A program made the position numbers and the translations under genes. Under the pieces are notes generated by a model, which saw only the letters and a program-made list of their open reading frames with translations, ran no database searches and was not told the origin of the DNA. A stretch of 14,466 nucleotides of DNA from positions 1 through 14,466 of the forward strand of contig JAWLGN010000136.1 in assembly GCA_041685075.1 (NCBI GenBank), read 5' to 3'. Shown here piece after piece: positions 7,910-13,099 of this stretch (its first letter is position 1; every line of letters starts with the position of its first letter). Origin of the DNA: JAMCRM01 sp041685075. GTDB lineage: Bacteria; Acidobacteriota; Terriglobia; Bryobacterales; Bryobacteraceae.

Positions 7910-7922
7910 GCCGGAGGCCGGC
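7910..7922. repeat. 13-bp intergenic palindromic motif, copy 2
   Basis: GCCGGAGGCCGGC, identical to 2521-2533. This copy lies between the divergent ATPase and tRNA promoters, 7 bases before the tRNA -35 box. It may be a shared small hairpin or binding site, but chance cannot be excluded. Confidence 0.4.
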
Positions 7923-7929
7923 ACGGGAT

Positions 7930-7958
7930 TTGACCGGCGCCCGCGGGTTCCTTAAAAT
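7930..7958 (+). promoter_or_regulatory. Promoter of the tRNA-Gly/tRNA-Thr unit
   Basis: TTGACC (7930-7935), a 17-base spacer and TAAAAT (7953-7958) make the best sigma-70-type promoter in the window. The expected start at about 7964-7966 is 4-6 bases before the 5' end of tRNA-Gly, so there is almost no 5' leader to trim. Confidence 0.75.
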
Positions 7959-7969
7959 GAAGATGGTCG

Positions 7970-8044
7970 GCGGGAGTAACTCAATGGTAGAGTCACAGCC
8001 TTCCAAGCTGTTGGTTGCGGGTTCGATTCCCGTCTCCCGCTCCA
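7970..8044 (+). tRNA. tRNA-Gly (anticodon TCC)
   Basis: A full cloverleaf of 75 bases. The acceptor GCGGGAG (7970-7976) pairs with CTCCCGC (8034-8040). The D arm is ACTC/GAGT. The anticodon stem ACAGC/GCTGT encloses loop CTTCCAA with anticodon TCC at 8002-8004. The T arm is GCGGG/CCCGT around TTCGATT. The discriminator is T at 8041 and the CCA is encoded (8042-8044). It reads GGA and, by wobble, GGG. It is followed after 21 bases by tRNA-Thr on the same transcript. Confidence 0.98.
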
Positions 8045-8065
8045 CCGCACATCCGTCCCTTTCGT

Positions 8066-8141
<76 letters not shown>

Positions 8142-8150
8142 TAAACCCTT

Positions 8151-8203
8151 TGTCCGGACCAGACACATGGGTAACGCTTCGTTCCTAAGACATAGGTGAC
8201 ACA
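8151..8203. mobile_element. Possible end remnant of an IS481-type insertion sequence
   Basis: Two near-identical 11-mers in the same orientation, ACATGGGTAAC (8165-8175) and ACATAGGTGAC (8190-8200), are spaced 25 bases apart and preceded by the palindrome GTCCGGAC (8152-8159). On the minus strand this reads GTCACCTATGT...GTTACCCATGT. From memory, that repeated form is typical of the terminal region of IS481-family elements in Acidobacteriota and Proteobacteria. There is no transposase and no second end here, so it would be a solo end left by deletion, 10 bases after tRNA-Thr. The family assignment is recollection, not a search. Confidence 0.45.
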
Positions 8204-8210
8204 CTCAGAA

Positions 8211-8253
8211 GTCGCCGGCTCGGCAGGGGTAGCCTGCTTGCCTCGCCGGCGAC
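8211..8253. repeat. Nested inverted repeat (REP-like hairpin)
   Basis: Outer arms GTCGCCGGC (8211-8219) and GCCGGCGAC (8245-8253) are perfect 9-bp complements. Inside them, GCAGG (8223-8227) and CCTGC (8233-8237) form a second stem with a 5-base loop. No T-run follows on either strand, so a simple intrinsic terminator is unlikely. It separates the tRNA unit (plus) from the 3' end of the hydrolase (minus) and could be a REP-type dispersed element or a Rho-independent-like transcription block between converging units. Confidence 0.6.
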
Positions 8254-8289
8254 AAGCCGGAACGTTCTGCAACCTATGGTTCGGAACGA

Positions 8290-9507
8290 TCACTTCTTCA
8301 AGAAGCGGTCGAAGAAGTCGAAGGCGTCCTTCTGCATGGGGCGGTCGAAGCGGTGGCCGCCATCGTAAAAGTTGCAGCGGTAGCGGTCGGAGGCGTTGGC
8401 GCGCTTGAAGGTTTCGGCCATGATGGCGTCGGCTCGCTGCATCTCAGGCAAGCTGTAGAGACCGTCCTGGCGGCAGTTCAATACCATGGTCGCGGCGGGG
8501 GCTCGCAGCGCCAGAATCTCGGGGAAGTCCAGATCCTGGGGCAGCAGCGGCACGAAGGTCATCCAGGTGTGGGTCCAGGCCTTGTCGAGCACCAGGTCGC
8601 GCCAGGTGGTCATGAAGCCCACCGCGATGGCGACCTTGATGCGGTCGTCGATGCCGCCGAGATAAACGGTGCGCATGCCGCCGCCCGACAATCCGGCGCA
8701 GCCCAGCCGCGAGGCATCCACTTCGGGACGGGAGGCCAGCACGTCCAGGGCGCGCTGGTCTTCCACCACGTAGACGCCCGGCCAGGTGGTTCCCGCCGAG
8801 AGCAGGCTCTTTTCCATGACGTCTTCGTGTTCGCGGGCGAAGCGGTTATATCGCGCGATGCCTTCCAGGTCGTCCGGCGCGGGGTCCACGCCGTTTCCAC
8901 GAATGCGCGGCAGCGCGTCGCGCACCAGGACGCGGCGGCTGGCAAAAGGAAAGGTATCGTGCACCAGCACGACATAGCCGCGCTTGGCCAGTTCGTTGGC
9001 CCAGGCGAGGCCGTCGTAGGACTCCTCCTGATGCTTTCGCTGGATCTCCCAGGGGGTGTCGCCGGTGCGAACGATCTTGCGCCAGCCCAGGAACTTGTTC
9101 CCGCCGTGATCGTGCAGCCCGAGCACGCCGGGCAGCGGCCCGCGCGCGCCGGCGGGTTTCAGCAGCACCGCTTCGGTTTTGGGGCCCATGGGTAGCTGCC
9201 AGGTCAGGAACTCGATATCCAGCCCGTCATAGGTCGTGCGGCCGGTGACCGTCACCTCCGGCCGGCCGCCGAGATCCACCGGAGCCATGCACTCCAGCAG
9301 GCGCTTCCGGGCTACCTGGCGCCACTCGTCCACGCTCTTCCACTTGCCCGTCCGGAACGAGAGACGCGCCGGCCCGTCGCCCAGAATGCGGTCCGAAAGC
9401 CAAGGTCCGTAAGCGCCTACCTGGTTGGGCCTGGGGGCGGTTTGTCCGAAAGCCGCCAGCGACCATATCATGCCGAAAAGGGGAAGGGTTGCCCAGTACA
9501 CTCGCAT
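8290..9507 (-). CDS. Secreted alpha/beta hydrolase (acetyl-xylan-esterase / dienelactone-hydrolase-like)
   Basis: A 405-aa protein with a signal peptide: positive start MR, a hydrophobic core to about residue 20, and probable cleavage after SLAAFGQ. After a long N-terminal lead the hydrolase fold begins near residue 110. LPGVLGLHDHGG (125-136) is the oxyanion-loop region. YVVLVHDTFPF (178-188) is a core strand. The nucleophile elbow is CAGLSGGG with S274. The acid is D348 in NCRQDGLY and the base is H385 in YDGGHRF, so the Ser-Asp-His triad is complete. Such enzymes hydrolyse ester bonds, often acetyl groups on plant polysaccharides, outside the cytoplasm, but the substrate is not proven by sequence. 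It is a single-gene unit with a -10-like box 8 bases before the ATG, and its 3' end faces the tRNA unit. The length is longer than minimal dienelactone hydrolases because of the N-terminal extension. Confidence 0.88.
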   Translation of the reverse strand: MRVYWATLPLFGMIWSLAAFGQTAPRPNQVGAYGPWLSDRILGDGPARLSFRTGKWKSVDEWRQVARKRLLECMAPVDLGGRPEVTVTGRTTYDGLDIEFLTWQLPMGPKTEAVLLKPAGARGPLPGVLGLHDHGGNKFLGWRKIVRTGDTPWEIQRKHQEESYDGLAWANELAKRGYVVLVHDTFPFASRRVLVRDALPRIRGNGVDPAPDDLEGIARYNRFAREHEDVMEKSLLSAGTTWPGVYVVEDQRALDVLASRPEVDASRLGCAGLSGGGMRTVYLGGIDDRIKVAIAVGFMTTWRDLVLDKAWTHTWMTFVPLLPQDLDFPEILALRAPAATMVLNCRQDGLYSLPEMQRADAIMAETFKRANASDRYRCNFYDGGHRFDRPMQKDAFDFFDRFLKK

Positions 9508-9515
9508 AACCAGTT

Positions 9516-9521
9516 ATTGTA
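9516..9521 (-). promoter_or_regulatory. -10-like box 8 bases before the hydrolase start
   Basis: TACAAT (minus strand, within TTTACAATAAC) is 8 bases upstream of the ATG at 9507. This again predicts an mRNA that starts at or next to the initiation codon. No -35 match and no Shine-Dalgarno are visible. Confidence 0.45.
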
Positions 9522-9585
9522 AAGCACGCCGGACGCGGGCTGACGCGCGTGGGCGCGGCTAGGCAGAGGGCCGCCCGCGGGGGGA

Positions 9586-10194
9586 TCAGTTCGGCTGCCG
9601 TGGTTCGGTCAGTTCGGGGTAGAGCCGGGCCGCGCAGTCGGGGCAGATGCTGTGGGAGACGTCGATGTCCAGGTGGCGCTTGAAGTAGAGATCCACCCGC
9701 TGCCAGTATTCCTGGTCGTCCCGCACCTTGCGGCAGCCGGCACACATGGGCACGATCCGGCGCAGGCTGACGAGTTCGCTGACGTCTTCGAGCACCAGGA
9801 GGACCAGGCGTTCGTTGTTGTAATCGATGGGCGCGGTGGTCACCAGGATGTTCACGTCCTCGGTCTTCCCGTCGATCGTCAGGTGCATAGGGTAGGTCTT
9901 GCGGATGGCCTGCTTGCCGGCGTACGCCTCGCGAACCGAATTGCGCACAACGCAGTCGTAGCAGGCGGGAGCGGCGCCGCATCCGCCCGGCGTTTCGGAA
10001 GCGTGGATGCAATGGAGCGCCTCTCCGCCGCGGAGCTTCAGCACCGCCGACGGGTGTGCATTTAACCACTGGGCTGCCGCATGGTTCAGGTCCACAATGC
10101 GCACGTCGTCATCCACCACCAGGACGGGGGAAGGAATGGCGTTGAGAACGGCCTTGAGGAAGCCGATCCGCTGGTCGTGTGGAACGGGAGTCAT
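9586..10194 (-). CDS. PAS-domain protein with two four-cysteine clusters
   Basis: A 202-aa soluble protein. A PAS domain spans about residues 10-145, starting FLKAVLNAIPSPVLVVDDD and ending with the beta strand VLLVLEDVSE. Inserted in it is a first cysteine set, C62, C72, C78 and C81, with nearby H61 and H64 (HCIHA ... GCG ... CYDC). After the PAS domain comes a compact module with C151 and C154 (PMCAGCRKVRDDQEYW) and C184 and C187 (SICPDCAARLYPE). This tail is recognisable as the short zinc-ribbon-like ending found in some PAS kinases and receiver proteins. Metal or Fe-S binding is an inference from spacing. There is no kinase, cyclase or DNA-binding domain, so it must act through a partner. 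The obvious candidate is the divergent receiver at 10399. Possible roles are redox or oxygen sensing. It starts at ATG 10194, and a weak -10-like TACACT lies at 10218-10223. Confidence 0.85.
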   Translation of the reverse strand: MTPVPHDQRIGFLKAVLNAIPSPVLVVDDDVRIVDLNHAAAQWLNAHPSAVLKLRGGEALHCIHASETPGGCGAAPACYDCVVRNSVREAYAGKQAIRKTYPMHLTIDGKTEDVNILVTTAPIDYNNERLVLLVLEDVSELVSLRRIVPMCAGCRKVRDDQEYWQRVDLYFKRHLDIDVSHSICPDCAARLYPELTEPRQPN

Positions 10195-10272
10195 AGGAGA
10201 GTGCTCAGGGTAGTACCAGTGTAGCGCAATTGTGCGTAAACATTCATCGATGTCCAGGTAGACGAGCGGTCA

Positions 10273-10319
10273 GGTACTGCCACGGGGCGCAATCCGGAAG
10301 GTTCCGGTGGGTGTGTACC
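10273..10319. promoter_or_regulatory. Palindrome in the divergent intergenic region
   Basis: CCGGAA-gg-TTCCGG (10294-10307) is a perfect 14-bp dyad. It is enclosed by GGTAC (10273-10277) and GTACC (10315-10319), which are also complementary. It sits in the 204-base gap between the divergent PAS protein (minus) and receiver (plus), just before the receiver's putative -35. A dyad here could be an operator. The rest of the gap (10195-10272) shows only a near-palindrome around CAATTG at 10229-10234. Confidence 0.4.
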
Positions 10320-10323
10320 AGGC

Positions 10324-10352
10324 TTGCTACGGGCCGCCAGGTTCGTTAGGCT
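10324..10352 (+). promoter_or_regulatory. Candidate promoter of the stand-alone receiver
   Basis: TTGCTA (10324-10329), a 17-base spacer and TAGGCT (10347-10352) give a moderate sigma-70 match. A start near 10359 gives a leader of about 40 bases and supports the ATG at 10399 over the longer TTG-started frame, whose TTG coincides with this -35. Confidence 0.35.
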
Positions 10353-10398
10353 GGTTCTGCCGGTCCCAGTACTCAGGAGCGGCGGCACGACAGAACCC

Positions 10399-10788
10399 AT
10401 GCAGGAAGCGAGTAAGACCACCATCCTGGTTGTCGACGACGAACCCACGGTAGCGCGCCTGGTGGCAGACGTTTTGCGGATGGCGGGCTACCAGGTGCTG
10501 GTGGCCTTCGGCGCGGAGGAGGCGCTGCGGCTGTGCGACCAGGCGCCGGCTCCCGTCGACCTGGTGATCAGCGACATGGTGATGCCGGATATGCCGGGCA
10601 AGCGGCTCTGCCAGCGGCTCGCCCGCAACGGGCGGACGCGCTTCTCGCTGCTCATGTCGGGATACACGGAGTCCTACGGGCCGCGCGACGGCGAGGGGCC
10701 GGCGCTGCCGCTGCTGTTGAAGCCCTTCACCATGCCGGAACTGCTGAAGACCGTGGAGAGCATCCTCGCCGGCGCACCGGATTCATAG
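10399..10788 (+). CDS. Stand-alone receiver (CheY-like) response regulator
   Basis: A 129-aa protein that is only a receiver domain. TILVVDDEP gives the acidic pair D13/D14. The phospho-acceptor is D59 in VISDMVMPDMPG. The switch residue is S87 in LLMSGYTES. The conserved lysine is K108 in LLKPFTMPEL. The MSGYTES form is typical of receivers fused to or working with hybrid PAS kinases, and this one resembles the C-terminal receiver of the hybrid kinase at 2595. The ATG at 10399 is preferred because the domain begins 8 residues later. The same frame is open up to TTG 10324, but those extra residues have no family match. A weak GGAG is about 20 bases upstream. There is no output domain, so it must act by binding a partner, as in a phosphorelay. 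It ends in an intrinsic terminator. Confidence 0.9.
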   Translation: MQEASKTTILVVDDEPTVARLVADVLRMAGYQVLVAFGAEEALRLCDQAPAPVDLVISDMVMPDMPGKRLCQRLARNGRTRFSLLMSGYTESYGPRDGEGPALPLLLKPFTMPELLKTVESILAGAPDS

Positions 10789-10800
10789 GCCGGTTTTTTT
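10776..10800 (+). terminator. Intrinsic terminator overlapping the receiver stop codon
   Basis: ACCGG (10776-10780) and CCGGT (10790-10794) form a 5-bp stem whose 9-base loop contains the TAG stop. Seven Ts (10794-10800) follow. The stem is short but GC-rich and the T-run is clean. The opposing gene ends only 15 bases after the stop, so insulation is expected to be one-sided. Confidence 0.65.
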
Positions 10801-10802
10801 GC

Positions 10803-12383
10803 TCACGGCGCCGCGCTTGAGGCGGCCGCCTGGGGCGGGGCCATCCAGCGGAGCACAATGACGGAGTGGGCGCGGGTTTCGCTGCGCAGCACCATGCGGT
10901 TCCAGCCGTTGGCTTCGCCGGGCGGTTCGAGCACCTGGACGGCGGCGGCGCGCGTGGGATCCCAGACGTAGACCGTGGCGTTCCAGCCGTTCTGGGGACC
11001 GGGAGGCTCGGCGCGTCCGGCCAGGCGCAGGTCGGCGGTGTAGAGCCGGAGTCCCTCGGAGGTCAACTCGCCGGGGATGGCGGTGACGGCGGCGGGACGG
11101 CCGGGGAGGGGCGCGCTGAGCGCTCCGGTGGAAGCCTGCCGGCCTTCGATGTGCAAGACCGCGCGCCGCTCGAGCCGGCCGGACCAGATGATGCGGCCCG
11201 CGGCGGGCCCCGGCGGCGCGGCTGGCGGAGGCGGTTCGGGAGCCCGCGGAGTTGCGGTGGGAAGGGGCGCGGGCCTGGCGCGAGGCTGCACCGTGACGGT
11301 CGGCAGATCCAGCGCGGCGCGCTGCGCCCGCGATGCGCTCGAAGGCCGGGCAGGCAGCCGGAAGGGCCGCGGCTGTGGGGCATCGGGCGGCGGTTCCGGC
11401 GCGCGCGTGGGCGCCTCCACCGGCGGCGGGGCCTCCCGAACCTCTGCCCGCGGCGGTACTGCCGCCGGGGGCGGCTCGGCCGGCGCCTCCACGGGCGCAG
11501 GTTCTTCCTCCTGCCGCCCGAGCCACGGTGCAACCTGGGCCACCACGGGGAGACCAGTGAGGTGCGCGGTTTCCTCGATCGGCGCGGCGCCGGGGCGCTC
11601 GATCACCATCCGCACCGAGGCGCTCTCGTGCGAGCGCAGGTAGGCTACGCTGCCGGTACGCAACTGCGAGCTGTCGAGCGCGATGCGAGTGACCGCGGGA
11701 CCGTCAATCACCTCCAGGTGCGCGTTGGATGCCTGGAGCACGGCGGGCGCCCGGCGGTCCCACTCGATGCGGATCATGCCGCCGCGGTCTTCCAGGCGGA
11801 GCGCAAAGCCCGCGGGAGCGGGGGCGTTGGGGGAAGGCGGTTCGAACACTGCCAGGAACGGCAGTAACAGGGCCGCGGCCGCGGCGGCCCACAGCCACCA
11901 GCGGGGCCCTTCCCGGGCGGGCCGGCGGGTGGTCGGGACGCGCCCCGGTAATGGCACGGCGAACTCCTGGTAGGGCGGGCCGGGACGCAGGCGGCCCTCG
12001 GGCTCCCGGAAAAAGAAAGCCACGCGCAGGTGGGCCGGCGCATCCGGGCGCAGCATCATCGCTACCTGCCAGCATTCCGGGAAGCAGCGGGAGTGAAAGG
12101 CAGCCTCGCGGCGCGTCAATTCAAATGCTCCGGAACGATACCAGCCCAGCACCGCCATGCCTCGGTGGGAAGCGGGGGTTTCCAGCAGCCGTTCGAGCGT
12201 CCCGGCCGGCGCGGCGCGGTATGAGGCGATCCGCAGAGCGCTCCCGGTGACGTGGCCGTATAGCAGACCGGCGGTGTGCTGTTCCCCGATAGCGGCCAGC
12301 AGGGCGGGGGAGCACTCGATGTGGTAGCCGAATCGCTCCGGGGTCCAGGAAAACACTTCGGCGCTGGCAGCGGAACTTCTCAT
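10803..12383 (-). CDS. Membrane protein: degenerate MPN/JAB-like domain, TM, Ig-like domain, proline-rich linker, conserved C-terminal domain
   Basis: A 526-aa protein of unknown function. Residues 18-145 look like an MPN/JAB (JAMM) fold: a helix ending in E34, then GLLYGHV (39-45), VLGWYRSG (78-85) where active enzymes have GWYHSHP, and LTRREAAFHSRCFP (89-102) where they have the SxxD helix. The metal-binding HxH is absent, so it is predicted inactive. One TM segment lies at 162-179, preceded by basic residues, which places the N-terminus inside. Residues 190-275 form a beta-rich, Ig-like stretch. Residues 292-396 are a Pro/Ala/Glu/Arg-rich disordered linker. Residues 398-513 are a beta-rich domain with two NGWN motifs (465-468, 492-495). 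From memory, very similar C-terminal domains occur in other acidobacterial hypothetical proteins. It is transcribed divergently from the secreted Ig-like pair and convergently with the receiver gene. No function can be named. Confidence 0.8.
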   Translation of the reverse strand: MRSSAASAEVFSWTPERFGYHIECSPALLAAIGEQHTAGLLYGHVTGSALRIASYRAAPAGTLERLLETPASHRGMAVLGWYRSGAFELTRREAAFHSRCFPECWQVAMMLRPDAPAHLRVAFFFREPEGRLRPGPPYQEFAVPLPGRVPTTRRPAREGPRWWLWAAAAAALLLPFLAVFEPPSPNAPAPAGFALRLEDRGGMIRIEWDRRAPAVLQASNAHLEVIDGPAVTRIALDSSQLRTGSVAYLRSHESASVRMVIERPGAAPIEETAHLTGLPVVAQVAPWLGRQEEEPAPVEAPAEPPPAAVPPRAEVREAPPPVEAPTRAPEPPPDAPQPRPFRLPARPSSASRAQRAALDLPTVTVQPRARPAPLPTATPRAPEPPPPAAPPGPAAGRIIWSGRLERRAVLHIEGRQASTGALSAPLPGRPAAVTAIPGELTSEGLRLYTADLRLAGRAEPPGPQNGWNATVYVWDPTRAAAVQVLEPPGEANGWNRMVLRSETRAHSVIVLRWMAPPQAAASSAAP

Positions 12384-12475
12384 GTGACGCGCGGCTGTCT
12401 AACAGCTTAGTCCGTAAGATGGCGAAAGCGGCGGGGCGGCTGGATGTAATCGAACAGGACTGCCGGGCAGATCCG

Positions 12476-12504
12476 TAGAAACACGCGCGCTGGTGCGGTA
12501 TAAA
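12476..12504 (+). promoter_or_regulatory. Promoter giving a near-leaderless transcript of the 195-aa gene
   Basis: TAGAAA (12476-12481), a 17-base spacer and TATAAA (12499-12504) form a fair sigma-70 match. The -10 ends 7 bases before the ATG at 12512, so transcription should start at about the A of the ATG. No Shine-Dalgarno is present. The 128-base gap to the divergent gene at 12383 holds nothing else I can name. Confidence 0.5.
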
Positions 12505-12511
12505 CGCGAGC

Positions 12512-13099
12512 ATGAAGTGGGTGGGTCCGCTGCTATGGGGTGCGCTGATCCTGATACCCGCGCCGTCGCCAGGCGCGCAGTCCGCCGAACTGGCGGTGGT
12601 GGTGTTGGAGGGTGGGGGCGCGCTGAATAGCATCGACGCGCGGCGGGCCCGGGAGCCGGTGGTGCGAGTGGAACGCGGCGGGAGCCCCGTGGCGGGCGCG
12701 GTGGTGCACTTCATCCTGCCGGCGCGCGGACCGGGCGGTTCCTTCGCCAACGGTGAGATGAGCTACACCGCGACTACCGGCGAGGACGGGATCGTGAAGG
12801 CGCGAGGGTTGCGGCCCAACCGCACCGCGGGCGCCTTCGAGATCCGGGTGACGGCTTCGCACGGGGGCGAGACCGCCAGCGCCATCGTGCGGCAGACCAA
12901 CGTGGCTTCCGCAGAGGACCGCGGCGGGCGTTCCAGGAAGTATCTGTGGCTGGGGGTGATCGGGGGCGCGGCCTTGGGCGGCGCGCTGGCGGCGGTGCTG
13001 GGCGGGTCCGAAACCTCGGCTGCCCCGCGCCCCGGCGTTGTGCCGGCGGGCGGCACTACGGTGTCGCCGGGCACTCCCAACCTGGGGCCGCCGAATTGA
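12512..13099 (+). CDS. Secreted/anchored Ig-like protein with C-terminal Gly-rich membrane segment
   Basis: A 195-aa protein. A signal peptide covers about residues 1-22 (MKWVGPLLWGALILIPAP, cleavage near PGAQS). Residues 26-130 form one beta-sandwich of the bacterial Ig-like (Big/invasin) type, with SPVAGAVVHFILP (58-70), GGSFANG and TTGEDGIVKARGLRPN (88-103) in the strand and turn pattern of that fold. A basic stretch, RGGRSRKY, precedes a Gly-zipper membrane helix, LGVIGGAALGGALAAVLGG (147-165). A Pro/Gly/Thr tail ends TVSPGTPNLGPPN. I recall this architecture from other acidobacterial hypothetical proteins. The role is probably cell-envelope structure or adhesion, but that is inferred. 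It overlaps the next gene by TTGA (13096-13099), so the two are likely co-translated and may act at the same site. The promoter sits directly before its ATG. Confidence 0.82.
   Translation: MKWVGPLLWGALILIPAPSPGAQSAELAVVVLEGGGALNSIDARRAREPVVRVERGGSPVAGAVVHFILPARGPGGSFANGEMSYTATTGEDGIVKARGLRPNRTAGAFEIRVTASHGGETASAIVRQTNVASAEDRGGRSRKYLWLGVIGGAALGGALAAVLGGSETSAAPRPGVVPAGGTTVSPGTPNLGPPN

Noticed and set aside
10324..10398. N-terminal extension of the receiver from TTG 10324
   Set aside because: The extra 25 residues have no receiver homology, and the TTG coincides with a putative -35 box; ATG 10399 fits the domain start.
10866..11867. Plus-strand 333-aa open frame opposite the 526-aa gene
   Set aside because: Gly/Arg-rich shadow of the proline-rich linker; no motif and no start signal.
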